This document shows, piece by piece, positions 31,402 to 40,538 of a stretch of DNA of 64,000 nt (positions are counted from its first letter, which is position 1; each line of letters starts with the position of its first letter). Source of the DNA: Streptomyces sp. NBC_01478 (GTDB lineage: Bacteria; Actinomycetota; Actinomycetes; Streptomycetales; Streptomycetaceae); assembly GCF_036227225.1 (NCBI RefSeq), contig NZ_CP109444.1, forward strand, positions 1,488,001 through 1,552,000, read 5' to 3'. The position numbers were made by a program, and so were the translations under genes. The notes under the pieces are model-generated. The model was given only the letters and a program-made list of their open reading frames with translations. It ran no database searches and had not been told where the DNA came from.

Positions 31402-33159
31402 TCAGCCGCCGACGGCCTCCGTGGCCTCGGCGCGCCTCAGCTCATGGGCCTCGGCGAGGAGGAGGTAGCTGCTGGCGGTCCAGGTGTAGGCGCGGTCGCG
31501 CAGGCCCGCGCCGGTGAGGGCGTCGAAGTTCTCCGCGAAACCCGAGGTCTCGCACAGGGCGCGGAAACGGGCGCTGATCTCGTCCGCGAGGCGGTCGTGG
31601 CCGGCGCGGCGCAGGCCGTCCTCGATCAGGACGGTGGACGGGGCCCAGATCGGGCCGCGCCAGTAGCCGTCGTCCAAGTAGTGCGGTGAGGTGGGCAGTT
31701 CGGTGGCGAGGCCGTGCGCGGTGAGGTGTGCCTCGATGCGGTCGGCCAGCGCGTCGCCGATGTGCTCGGGCAGGTGCTCACCGAGCACCACGGGCATCAG
31801 GTCGAGCAGGCTGGAGCTGGTCCAGGTGGCCCCGCTGTGTGTCGAGCGGGCGACGAACCGGTCGCCGGTCCACAGCTCGTCGAACAGCGCCGCCTGCGTC
31901 GCGTCGGCCGTCCGGGTCCACCTGCGCGTGTCGTCCAGCCGCCCCAACTCATCTGCCAGTACGGCGAGTTCGCGGAGTTGGAGGACGAGGAAGGCGGCCA
32001 GGTCGGCGCTGACGATCACGCGTTCGGGGTCGAAGGTGGTGGCGTTGTCCCAGCCGCTGTCGTTGCCGTGCTGGTAGTGCGGGAGGGCGGACCCGGGTGC
32101 GCGCCGCATGGTGAGCCAGAACTCCGTCCAGCGGGCCAGCCGGTCGTACACCTCGGTCAACTTCGCCTCGCCGAGCGGCTCGTGCAGCCGTCGGCGCAGG
32201 TGACGCAGGGCCCAGCCGTGGATGGGGGGTTTGACGAAGTTGTAGAGGATCTCCGAGTGGGTCACCGAGTCGGGCAGCGCGCCGGTCTCGTCCTGGTGGT
32301 CGAAGGGCAGCGAGAACTGGTCCAGGGCAAGCCCGGGCGAACCCTGCGCCAGGGCAAGGGCGTTGAAGCAGTGGTCCCAGCTCCACACCTTGTCCATCCA
32401 GTGCTTCGACATCAGCACGGCGGGCCGGGTGACGAAGCCCCGCGGCCGGACGGTCGCCGACCACAGCACGTAGGCGGCGAGTTCCGCGGCAGGTGTCCTG
32501 GACGAGCGCCAGGGCGCGACGGCGTCGACGAAGGAGGAGAAGGCGCCGTGCGCGGCGTCCACGACCTGGTCGAAGGATGCCGAGGACGTGTACGGGCGGC
32601 GGGCGGTCTCGTACTCCTCGACCGCGATCTCCCAGACCGTGCCGACCTCGGCGCCGATCGTGACACCTCGCGCGGCGCTGCCCAGCGTCTGCGTGCCGGA
32701 CGCCTCCGTCACGGTCCCGGACAGCACGGTGACGCGGTAGCGCCGACCCGTCTCGTACGAGGTGAACACATAGGCCCCCGTGCCGGGTTCGGGGTAGAAG
32801 TAGGTGCCGCTGAACGGCGTCAGCGTGGCCGCCGCCGCGCCGATGTGCAGGCCCAGCCCGTCACCGCGCAGGCGTACGGTGTCCGGCGATTCATAGGCGA
32901 GGTCGATGCGGCCGTCAGCACTGACCCAACTGAGCAGGCTCGGGGTCGCGTGCGGGCCGGTGTCGGCGCGGGCCCCGGTGGTCGTGTCGAGCGGAACGAT
33001 GCGCAGCACGGCGTGCATGCCGTTCTGGTGCGAGACGAGGTGAAGGTCTTCGGCGTACGTCTTCTCCGCCACCACGGGTGAGATGCCGAACCATGATCCG
33101 CAGGTGCTGAACGGGATGTCGTGGACGGAGAAGGCCGGGCCGGACGGGGCGGCGGTCAT
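31402..33159 (-). CDS. GH63/MGH1-like (alpha/alpha)6-barrel glycoside hydrolase
   Basis: A 585-residue cytoplasmic protein without signal peptide. The C-terminal (alpha/alpha)6 barrel has motifs of the GH63/trehalase-like group: KVWSWDHCFNALALAQGSPG, GNDSGWDNATTFD and DDGYWRGPIWAPSTVLIEDG, with candidate acidic catalytic residues in the WDH and SGWDN segments. An N-terminal beta domain precedes it. It probably cleaves an oligosaccharide imported by the neighbouring ABC transporter; alpha-linked substrates are typical of the family. I chose the ATG at 33159 (MTAAPSGP); a longer frame to 33261 is possible. It lies between the transporter genes and the RICIN-GH gene. Confidence 0.75.
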   Translation of the reverse strand: MTAAPSGPAFSVHDIPFSTCGSWFGISPVVAEKTYAEDLHLVSHQNGMHAVLRIVPLDTTTGARADTGPHATPSLLSWVSADGRIDLAYESPDTVRLRGDGLGLHIGAAAATLTPFSGTYFYPEPGTGAYVFTSYETGRRYRVTVLSGTVTEASGTQTLGSAARGVTIGAEVGTVWEIAVEEYETARRPYTSSASFDQVVDAAHGAFSSFVDAVAPWRSSRTPAAELAAYVLWSATVRPRGFVTRPAVLMSKHWMDKVWSWDHCFNALALAQGSPGLALDQFSLPFDHQDETGALPDSVTHSEILYNFVKPPIHGWALRHLRRRLHEPLGEAKLTEVYDRLARWTEFWLTMRRAPGSALPHYQHGNDSGWDNATTFDPERVIVSADLAAFLVLQLRELAVLADELGRLDDTRRWTRTADATQAALFDELWTGDRFVARSTHSGATWTSSSLLDLMPVVLGEHLPEHIGDALADRIEAHLTAHGLATELPTSPHYLDDGYWRGPIWAPSTVLIEDGLRRAGHDRLADEISARFRALCETSGFAENFDALTGAGLRDRAYTWTASSYLLLAEAHELRRAEATEAVGG

Positions 33160-33244
33160 GCAGCGTGACTCGTTTCTGGAGCAGGGGTGATCGGCACGAG
33201 GGCAGGAGTGATCGGCACACGGGCGAGCAGGAATCAGCGGGACG

Positions 33245-34084
33245 TCAGTCCTTGACGGCACCGGCGGTCACGCCGGCGGCGACGTAGCGCTGAGCGAGGA
33301 CGAGGATCACCGCGGCGGGCAACGAGGCCACTACGGCGGTCGCCATGATGGCGTTCCACTCCTGGTTGTTGTTGCCGATGTAGTGGTAGATGCCGAGGGT
33401 GATCGGCTCGTGTGCGCCGCCGTTGGCGAGGGTGCTGGCGAAGACGAAGTCGGACCAGGACCACAGGAACGCGAACAGCGACACCGTGACGATCGCGTTG
33501 CGGCTCATGGGCAGGACGATCGACCAGAAGGTGCGCACGGGTCCGGCGCCGTCCGTCTTCGCGGCCTGGAGGAGTTCGCCGGGGATGCCGGACATGAACG
33601 CGGTGAAGATCAGCACGGCGAACGGCACGGCCAGTGTGGAGTCCGCGACGATCAGGCCGGGCACCGACTGGAGCAGACCGAGGCTGAGGTAGATGGCGTA
33701 GAAGCCCATCGCCATGATGATGCCGGGGATCATCTGGGCGGCCAGGAAGAGGAAGCTGAGCACGCCGCCGCCACGGGGGCGGAGTTTGGCCAGGGCGTAA
33801 CCGGCCGGTGCGGCCAGGACCACCGTCAGTACGACCGTGCCCAGACCGATGACGAGGCTGGTGCCGAGGTAGGGCAACTGCTGGTCCAGGACGGCGCGGT
33901 AGCCCTCCAGGGTGCCGTGCAGAGGGATCAGATCCGGCGGGCTCTTGCGCATGTCCTGGTCGCGGGTGAAGGACACGTTGAGCATCCAGTAGACCGGGAA
34001 GAGCATCACCGCGGTGAACAGGACGCCGATGGCCGTCTGCCACCACGTGCGGCTGGTGCGTCGGTTGATGACAGTGGCGCTCAT
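33245..34084 (-). CDS. Carbohydrate ABC transporter permease (MalG type)
   Basis: A 279-residue protein with six membrane segments and the permease EAA loop ELLQAAKTDGAGPVRTFWSI followed by VLPMSRNAIVTVSLFAF. It is the second permease of a CUT1-type sugar importer. The ATG at 34084 overlaps the stop of the first permease gene (ATGA), so translation is coupled. No ATPase gene is present in the cluster, as usual in Streptomyces, where the shared MsiK ATPase serves such importers. Confidence 0.9.
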   Translation of the reverse strand: MSATVINRRTSRTWWQTAIGVLFTAVMLFPVYWMLNVSFTRDQDMRKSPPDLIPLHGTLEGYRAVLDQQLPYLGTSLVIGLGTVVLTVVLAAPAGYALAKLRPRGGGVLSFLFLAAQMIPGIIMAMGFYAIYLSLGLLQSVPGLIVADSTLAVPFAVLIFTAFMSGIPGELLQAAKTDGAGPVRTFWSIVLPMSRNAIVTVSLFAFLWSWSDFVFASTLANGGAHEPITLGIYHYIGNNNQEWNAIMATAVVASLPAAVILVLAQRYVAAGVTAGAVKD

Positions 34085-35052
34085 GACAGTGCCTGCTTCC
34101 GCTGGACCCTGACGTAGACCAGGCCGAACACCAGGGCGGCGACCACCAGCAGGTTTCCTACGGCCGCTCCGGGGCCGAAGGCCGGCAGCAGGTTGCCGAA
34201 GCCGAGCTGGTAGGACCAGGTGGCGAAGGTGGTGGAGGAGTCGGCCGGGCCGCCCTTGGTCATGATCCAAATGATGTCGAAGACCTTGAGGGTGTAGACG
34301 AGGCCGAGGAGAAGGGTGATCGCGGACACCGGGCGCAGCAGCGGGAAGGTGATCCGCCAGAACCGCTGCCAGGCGTTCGCCCCGTCGAGAGCCGCCGCCT
34401 CGTAGAGGCTCGCGGGGATGGACTGGAGGCCGCTGTGGAGGACCACCAGGTTGAACGGGACGCCGATCCAGATGTTCGCGATGATCACCGAGACCAGTGA
34501 CCAGCCCGGTGCTGTCAGCCAGTTGACCGGTCCGATGCCGACGGCGTGCAGGACGGCGTTGACGACACCGGAGTCGCTGTTGAGCATCCACGACCAGGTG
34601 GACGCCGACACGATCAGCGGGAGCAGCCAGGGCACCAGGAAGAGGGCCCGCAGGGTCGCGGAGAGCCGGAAGCGCTGGTTGAAGAAGACCGCGAGGGCCA
34701 GACCGATGGCGTACTGGAAGACCAGACACACGGTGGTGAAGACCACGGTGTGGAGCAGTGCCGGGGCGAAGGTCGGGTCGTCGAGGACCGTGCGGTAGTT
34801 GGCCAGGCCCGTGAAGGGTGCATTGCCCTGGACGAAGGACCGGACCGTGTAGTTGCGCAGGCTCAGGTCGATGTTGCGGTAGAGGGGATAGGCGTAGAAG
34901 AGGACGAGGTAGAGGGTCACCGGGGTGAGGAAACCCCAGGCGGCCCATTGTTGGGACGTGGGCCGGCGCCGTGGCCGGGACGGTGCGGTGGGGGCCGCAC
35001 CGCTGTGGTGGCGCATGGGCCGCCGGTGTGGCACTTGGGTCATGTGGCTCAT
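34081..35052 (-). CDS. Carbohydrate ABC transporter permease (MalF type)
   Basis: A 323-residue protein with an N-terminal basic stretch, a first helix GFLTPVTLYLVLFYAYPLYR, and the EAA motif SLYEAAALDGANAWQRFWRI followed by TFPLLRPVSAI. This pairs with the downstream MalG-type permease to form the membrane channel. ATG at 35052. The substrate-binding protein gene ends 20 bp upstream, so all are one operon. Confidence 0.9.
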   Translation of the reverse strand: MSHMTQVPHRRPMRHHSGAAPTAPSRPRRRPTSQQWAAWGFLTPVTLYLVLFYAYPLYRNIDLSLRNYTVRSFVQGNAPFTGLANYRTVLDDPTFAPALLHTVVFTTVCLVFQYAIGLALAVFFNQRFRLSATLRALFLVPWLLPLIVSASTWSWMLNSDSGVVNAVLHAVGIGPVNWLTAPGWSLVSVIIANIWIGVPFNLVVLHSGLQSIPASLYEAAALDGANAWQRFWRITFPLLRPVSAITLLLGLVYTLKVFDIIWIMTKGGPADSSTTFATWSYQLGFGNLLPAFGPGAAVGNLLVVAALVFGLVYVRVQRKQALS

Positions 35053-35072
35053 CAACTGGCCCTGGTCTCTGG

Positions 35073-36320
35073 TTACTTGACGGCCGACTGGGCGGCGGAC
35101 AGCGCGTCCTTCGGCGACTTCGAGCCGCTGAGCGCGGACTGGACCGCCTTCCACAACTGCTCCGAGATCTTCGGGTACTTGGTGCCCAGGTCGTCGCTGG
35201 TGCGCCCCTTGGCCGCCTTGACGGCGTCGACCCAGGGCTTCAACTCGGCGTTCGCGGCGACCTGTTTGTCCTGGACCTCGGTGGTGGGTGCCACGTACGA
35301 CAGTGTGGTGTCAGTGTTGAGGAGGTTGTCGGTGCTGGTCAGGCAGGTGACGATCTTCTGGGATGTGGCGTAGCGGTCGGTCTTGCCCTGGACCGGAATG
35401 GTGACGAACTCGCCGCCGGTCGGGGCCGCCGCGTTGCCTCCGTCGGTTGCGGGAACGGGGACGACCCCGTACTCGAAGCCGGCCTTCTTGGCGTTGGCGA
35501 GCTGCCAGGTGCCGTTCTCGCTGAACGCGTAGTCGCCGGTCGCGAACTCCTGCCAGCTCGTCGTCTGCGTGTTGTTGAGCACCGAGTTCGGGGCGTAGCC
35601 GTCCTTCAACCAGTCCTTCCACAGCGTCAGCGCCGAGACCGCCTTGTCGGAGTCGAGCGCGGTCAGCTCGGCGCCCGATCCCCAGTACCAGGGCAGGAAC
35701 TGGAAGGTGCCCTCCTCCGTGCCGATCGCGGAGAACGTGATGCCTTTCTTGCCCGCCTTCTTGACCTTCGCGAGTGCGGCGGTCAGCGACTTCCAGTCCT
35801 TGACCGAGGCGATGTCGACGCCGGCCTGCTTCAGCACCGCCTTGTTGTAGTAGAGGGCAAGGGTGTTGGCGCCGACCGGCATGCCGTATGTCCTGCCGCC
35901 CGCCTGTCCGGCCGCGAGGAGGTTGGGGTTCACCTTCGAGGTGTCCAGCTTGTTGTCCTCGGTCGTGGTGAGGACGCCGGCCTCGGCCAGGGTCGACACC
36001 ACGGGGTTGTCGACGATGAGGACGTCCGCGGAGTTGTCCTGCTGGGCGGCCAACAGTGCCTTGTTCGCCAGGTCGCTGGTGTCGAACGCGGTCCGCTTGA
36101 TCTTCACCCCGGCCCTGGTGCCGCAGGCGTCGAGCAGCTTCGCCCACGCGGAGGTCTTGTCGAACTGCGGGTACGGGTCCCAGAACGTGTAGGTGCCGCT
36201 GTCCGCGGCCTTGGTGCCGGTGCTGCCCGAACCGGAGGAACAGGCGGTGGCAGTGCCGGCGACGGCCAGGACCGTCACGGTCGCGGCGGTGAGGCGGAGT
36301 CGTCCGAGGGAGCTGTGCAT
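35073..36320 (-). CDS. Extracellular sugar-binding lipoprotein
   Basis: A 415-residue solute-binding protein with a lipoprotein signal (LTAATVTVLAVAGTATACSS, lipobox TATAC) and the bilobal SBP_bac_1 pattern: TYTFWDPYPQFDKTSAWAKL, GGRTYGMPVGANTLALYYNK, DYAFSENGTWQLANAKKAGF. It captures a sugar or oligosaccharide and hands it to the two permeases that follow. ATG at 36320 after a GGAACG ribosome site. It is the first transporter gene downstream of the LacI gene, separated by 143 bp without an operator copy, so it probably shares the LacI promoter. Confidence 0.9.
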   Translation of the reverse strand: MHSSLGRLRLTAATVTVLAVAGTATACSSGSGSTGTKAADSGTYTFWDPYPQFDKTSAWAKLLDACGTRAGVKIKRTAFDTSDLANKALLAAQQDNSADVLIVDNPVVSTLAEAGVLTTTEDNKLDTSKVNPNLLAAGQAGGRTYGMPVGANTLALYYNKAVLKQAGVDIASVKDWKSLTAALAKVKKAGKKGITFSAIGTEEGTFQFLPWYWGSGAELTALDSDKAVSALTLWKDWLKDGYAPNSVLNNTQTTSWQEFATGDYAFSENGTWQLANAKKAGFEYGVVPVPATDGGNAAAPTGGEFVTIPVQGKTDRYATSQKIVTCLTSTDNLLNTDTTLSYVAPTTEVQDKQVAANAELKPWVDAVKAAKGRTSDDLGTKYPKISEQLWKAVQSALSGSKSPKDALSAAQSAVK

Positions 36321-36463
36321 TGCGCGTTCCTTCGTTTTTGGCACGGGTGTGCCGCGGGAGGGTGACGAGGGGGGAAGCGGGCATGCCGAACAGCCACGGG
36401 GCGACGAGGGGGGACAGGGATGCCCGTGATCCGTGGTCAGGAGGTGGTGCGGGAGGGGCTGGG

Positions 36464-37495
36464 TCAGCGGGCCTCGGTGGACGGTGTGCCGGTGCCGGGC
36501 CCCGTGCTGGCACGGAGCGAGATCGGCGGTGCGAGCAGGTGGTGCCGGGGCGGTGCGTCGGGCTGGTCGATCCGCTCGACGAGGAGGTCGACGGCGTGTC
36601 GGCCCATCTCTTCCGCCGGTACGTCCGCCGCGGTGAGCTGTGGGGTCACCGTCTCCGCCCACCTGGCTGCCACGACTCCGGCGACGGAGAAGTCGCGCGG
36701 TACATGCCGGCCGGCCTGGGACAGCCCGCGGTACAGGCCGCCGAGCGCGGCCTCGTTGAGGGTGACCAGGGCAGTGGTGGCCGGGTCGTCGTGCAGGATC
36801 TGTTCCAGACACGCCTGGCCGGACGCGGCGTCGTCCCCGCAGCAGTACGTCCGGACGGTCAGCCCGCGTTCGGCCGCGGCCTTGGTGAAGCCGTCGAGGC
36901 CGCGATGGGCGGACTCGTATCCGGCCCGCAGGAGTTGCTCGGGCCGGTTGACGAAGGCGACCCTGCGGTGACCGAGGTCCGCGAGGTGGTGGACGCATGC
37001 CGCCGCCAGCGCGGTGTGGTCCAGGCCGACCCACCAGGTGCCCTCGGGGTGCGCGGTCCGGCCGATGGCGACGGAGGGGAAGCCGAGGGCGGCCAGGTGA
37101 TCGACCCGGTCGTCCTCCAGTCTGATCTCCATCAGGATCGCGCCGTCGACCCGCCGCTCCCCCAGCATCCGCTGGAACGAGCGGTCGCTGTCGACACCGC
37201 TGGGAGACAGCAGTACGTCGTAGTCGTGGGCCGCGGCGGCCTCCACCACGCTTCCGATGAAGTCGAGTTGCATACCGGTGTAGTGGTTGCCGGCCGGCGG
37301 GAAGACCAGCCCGATCGTGTTGGTCCGGCCGTTGGCCAGGGCACGCGCACTGGCGTTGGGCCGATAACCCAGCTCGTCGATGACGCGCTGGATCTTCCGG
37401 CGGGTCTCCTCCGACACCGGCCGCTTACCGCTCAACGCGACGGACACGGTGCTCCGCGAGACACCGGCCCGCCGGGCGATCTCACCGATGTTCAC
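36464..37495 (-). CDS. LacI family transcriptional repressor of the sugar locus
   Basis: A 343-residue LacI/GalR protein. The HTH and hinge are intact: NIGEIARRAGVSRSTVSVAL, then GKRPVSEETRRKIQRVIDEL and GYRPNASARALANG. A periplasmic-binding-type effector domain follows (NTIGLVFPPAGNHYTGMQLD through PRDFSVAGVVAARWAE). I chose the GTG at 37495 since AGGAG lies 5 bases before it. Two TCGAACCGGTTCGA-type operators lie 14-66 bp upstream of it, and a third lies before the divergent GH gene, so it probably represses both and is released by a product of the GH enzymes. Confidence 0.9.
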   Translation of the reverse strand: MNIGEIARRAGVSRSTVSVALSGKRPVSEETRRKIQRVIDELGYRPNASARALANGRTNTIGLVFPPAGNHYTGMQLDFIGSVVEAAAAHDYDVLLSPSGVDSDRSFQRMLGERRVDGAILMEIRLEDDRVDHLAALGFPSVAIGRTAHPEGTWWVGLDHTALAAACVHHLADLGHRRVAFVNRPEQLLRAGYESAHRGLDGFTKAAAERGLTVRTYCCGDDAASGQACLEQILHDDPATTALVTLNEAALGGLYRGLSQAGRHVPRDFSVAGVVAARWAETVTPQLTAADVPAEEMGRHAVDLLVERIDQPDAPPRHHLLAPPISLRASTGPGTGTPSTEAR

Positions 37496-37508
37496 GGGCA
37501 CTCCTAGG

Positions 37509-37561
37509 TCGAACCGGTTCGATGTTGCGAGGGGGCGACCACCGGTCATCGAACCGGTTCG
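37509..37561. promoter_or_regulatory. Two LacI operators upstream of the LacI gene
   Basis: TCGAACCGGTTCGA at 37509-37522 (perfect 14-bp palindrome) and TCGAACCGGTTCG at 37549-37561. GAACCGGTTC with a central CG is the classical LacI-family operator shape. They would block the promoter of the LacI gene and of the sugar operon behind it. Confidence 0.85.
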
Positions 37562-37717
37562 CGTGAAGTGAAGGTAGGAACAACCCCGGCGGCTGTCAAC
37601 ACCTCTCACCACACCTCTCGTAACTCCCCTGGAATTCAGGGGTGAGCTGACACGACTCCCTGCGTCAGAGGTATTGCCGCCGGATTTCGGCGGTGCTAGC
37701 TTCCCGGCCCAGCACTA

Positions 37718-37731
37718 TCGAACCGGTTCGA
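37718..37731. promoter_or_regulatory. LacI operator before the divergent GH gene
   Basis: TCGAACCGGTTCGA, identical to the copy at 37509, 49 bp before the GTG at 37780. Confidence 0.85.
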
Positions 37732-37779
37732 CATCGCTCGCCCAGTGCCCGCACCCGCATGGAAACCACGGAGACCTCA

Positions 37780-40464
37780 GTGCGACGAAGACGAATGAGA
37801 ACGACGAGAGCCGGCGCCGCGGTGGCGGCCGTCCTCGCCACCCTGCTCGCCGCCCCTTCAGCCGGCACCGCTCACGCCGCTGACGCGGAACAGCTCGTCA
37901 TCGATCTGGCCGCCGACACCGGCGCCTTCCACGGCGGCGCCGCCGGCTCCCTGTACGGGATCTACGGTGACGGGGCACCGAGCCGCAACCTCATCGAGGG
38001 CATGCACTTGCAGACCGTGTCCACCAAGGCGCAGGACGGCCCGCAGCACCCGGGTGCGGACGCGCTGGAGGTCCTGCCGCCGTTGGTGGACTCGGGCGGC
38101 AAGGACGTCTACATCTACATGACCGACATCTACCGCGGCTTCCCGTACCAGTGGCCGGGCGACAACGGCCCCGAGCGGCTCGCGGACTTCGAGGCGAAGA
38201 TCAAGAAGCAGGTCGACCAGGTCAAGACGATGGGCGACTACAAGGACCACGTCGTCTACGTCCCCTTCAACGAGCCCGAGGGGAACATGTTCGGCTCGGG
38301 CGCGTGGAGCTACAACAACGTCTCCTGGCTCAACGACCCGCAGTACTTCTTCGCGGCCTGGAAAGAGGTCTACCACCTCATCAAGGACGAGGACCCGGAC
38401 GCCAGGATCGCGGGCCCGAACACCTCCGTCCTCTACGACCAGGTCAAGGGCTTCCTGCAGTACGCCAAGGCCAACGACGTCGTCCCGGACGTGATGACCT
38501 GGCACGAACTGTCCTCACCCGCCGCGGTCCGCACGAACGTGACCAAGTACCGGCAGTGGGAGAAGGACGCGGGGATCGGCCCGCTGCCGATCAACGTCAA
38601 CGAGTACGGCCACAACTACCACCTCTCCGTGCCCGGCCAGGTCGTCCAGTGGGTCTCCGCCATCGAGGAGTCCAAGATCGACGCGGACCTGGCCTACTGG
38701 AACATCGACGGCAACCTCAACGACTCGGCCGTCGACGCCAACCGGGGCAACGGCCAGTGGTGGCTGTTCAACGCCTACGGCCAGATGTCCGGGCACACCG
38801 TGCAGGTGACCGCCCCGCACCCCAACCAGCAGTACACCCTCCAGGGTGTGGCGACGCTCGACCCGAAGAAGAAGCAGTCGCGGGTGCTGTTCGGTGGCAA
38901 GAGCGGTGACGCGGACGTCGTCTTCAAGAACATCGACCGGAAGCTGTTCGGCAGGACGGTGCATGCCACCGTGCAGGAGATCCCGTGGACCGGGCAGGTC
39001 GGCGACTCGGCGCAGCCGCTGCGGCTCACGGACCAGGAGGTCGCCGTCGGCGAGGACGGCTCGGTGACCCTGCCGATGACCGGCATGAACGAGATGTCCG
39101 CCTACCAGGTCATCCTCTCCCCCGGCGGCCACGGAACATCGGCTCAGCCTTCGGTCGGCTGGCGGGGGACGTACGAGGCGGAGAACGCCACCTACACCGG
39201 CAAGGGCTACTCCAAGAACGGGCCCGAGGGCACGCCCTCGAACGTCGGCGGGTTCGCGACCTCCGGCACCTACAACGTGGGCGGTCTGCGTACCGGTTCC
39301 GACGGTGTGCTGGCCTTCGACGTCGATGTCCCCAAGGACGGCACGTACGACCTCGGCGTCTTCGCCAACTCCTACAACCTGTACGGCCTGGTGCAGGAGC
39401 AGGGACCCACGAACGTCTTCCTCCGCGTCGACGGCACGGACCCGCAGGAACTGCTCCTGCCGCTCGGCTACAAGTGGGTGGTCTGGGGACACACGGACAC
39501 CACCGTGAAGCTGACCGCCGGCCGGCACCGGATCACGCTGGCGGCGCAGGACGCGGACCTGGGCGTCACCAAGGGCGACGCGATCATCGACAAGATCGAC
39601 CTGGCGCTGCGCGACAAGAACGTGACCAACCCCGCGATCTACGAGGCCGAGTACGCCACTCTCACCGGGACTCAACCGCAGTACACGTACCGGGGCGCCT
39701 CGGGACCGGGCGCCGTACCACTGCCCAAGGGCGCGTCCGCGACCTTCTGGGTCTACTCCCCCACCGACGGTGAGGCGACCCTCTCGGTCGACCAACTAGG
39801 TGGCGGCCGGGCGGAGTTGTCCCTCAACGGCGAGAAGCTGGGTGTTGCCGGGGCAGGCCACGGGAAGAAGGGCACCGACGTGGTGCGGGCGTTCCTGTCC
39901 GGTGGTATCAACAAGGTCACCGCGACCGGCGCCTCCCATGGAGTCGTGCTGGACCGGCTCCGGGTCGCACCTGCCGCCAACTCATCGGCGACGAAGGTGT
40001 ATCAGGCCGAGGACGGCACGCCGAGCGGAGCCGCCAAGGTCACCGACGCGTACACGTTCGCCAAGGGTGGCAAGGCAGTCACCGGCATCGGAGGCGGTAA
40101 GGCCAACGCCCTCACGGTCGACGTCTTCGCCAAGCGAGCCGGACGGCACGCGGTGACCATCCGCTACTCCAACGCCGAGCAGGCACCGGCCACGCACTAC
40201 AACCCCGACCCGATCACCCGCCATGCCGACCTCTCGGTCAACGGCGGACCGGCAAAGCGGGTGCTGTTCCCGACCACCTTCCACTTCAACGCCTTCCGGG
40301 AGCTGACCGTCACGGTGACGATGAAGAGGGGAAACAACCAACTCACCTTCACGGCCGCGGAGTTGCCCGACTTCGACGGTGACACCTACAACCAGTACGA
40401 CCAACGGTCCCCGTACGCACCGGTGATCGACCAGATCGCGGTCACCCCTCTGTCGGAGAGGTAA
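37780..40464 (+). CDS. Large secreted glycoside hydrolase with carbohydrate-binding domains
   Basis: An 894-residue secreted protein. Signal peptide (RTTRAGAAVAAVLATLLAAP, cleavage after GTAHA). The N-terminal domain (about residues 40-300) is a TIM-barrel hydrolase of clan GH-A type, with acid/base in VVYVPFNEPEGNMFG and nucleophile in PINVNEYGHNY. A C-terminal beta domain of the hydrolase follows (VTLPMTGMNEMSAYQVIL), then two or three CBM6/CBM35-like sandwich domains (YEAENATYTGKGYSKNGPEG; YEAEYATLTGTQPQYTYRG; YQAEDGTPSGAAKVTDAY). It is related in layout to the RICIN enzyme of the opposite operon. I chose the GTG at 37780 with GGAG 7 bases upstream. It is under the third LacI operator. Confidence 0.75.
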   Translation: MRRRRMRTTRAGAAVAAVLATLLAAPSAGTAHAADAEQLVIDLAADTGAFHGGAAGSLYGIYGDGAPSRNLIEGMHLQTVSTKAQDGPQHPGADALEVLPPLVDSGGKDVYIYMTDIYRGFPYQWPGDNGPERLADFEAKIKKQVDQVKTMGDYKDHVVYVPFNEPEGNMFGSGAWSYNNVSWLNDPQYFFAAWKEVYHLIKDEDPDARIAGPNTSVLYDQVKGFLQYAKANDVVPDVMTWHELSSPAAVRTNVTKYRQWEKDAGIGPLPINVNEYGHNYHLSVPGQVVQWVSAIEESKIDADLAYWNIDGNLNDSAVDANRGNGQWWLFNAYGQMSGHTVQVTAPHPNQQYTLQGVATLDPKKKQSRVLFGGKSGDADVVFKNIDRKLFGRTVHATVQEIPWTGQVGDSAQPLRLTDQEVAVGEDGSVTLPMTGMNEMSAYQVILSPGGHGTSAQPSVGWRGTYEAENATYTGKGYSKNGPEGTPSNVGGFATSGTYNVGGLRTGSDGVLAFDVDVPKDGTYDLGVFANSYNLYGLVQEQGPTNVFLRVDGTDPQELLLPLGYKWVVWGHTDTTVKLTAGRHRITLAAQDADLGVTKGDAIIDKIDLALRDKNVTNPAIYEAEYATLTGTQPQYTYRGASGPGAVPLPKGASATFWVYSPTDGEATLSVDQLGGGRAELSLNGEKLGVAGAGHGKKGTDVVRAFLSGGINKVTATGASHGVVLDRLRVAPAANSSATKVYQAEDGTPSGAAKVTDAYTFAKGGKAVTGIGGGKANALTVDVFAKRAGRHAVTIRYSNAEQAPATHYNPDPITRHADLSVNGGPAKRVLFPTTFHFNAFRELTVTVTMKRGNNQLTFTAAELPDFDGDTYNQYDQRSPYAPVIDQIAVTPLSER

Positions 40465-40481
40465 TCGCTGGAGACATGGGG

Positions 40482-40525
40482 GCGCGGCAGGCACGGGTGG
40501 CCCTCGGGGCCCGTACCTGCCGCGC
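40482..40525. terminator. Bidirectional hairpin terminator
   Basis: Arms GCGCGGCAGGCACGGG and CCCGTACCTGCCGCGC (15 of 16 pairs), between the convergent GH/CBM gene and the carboxylase-polyesterase fusion gene. Confidence 0.8.
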
Positions 40526-40538
40526 TCTCCGGGGAGTC

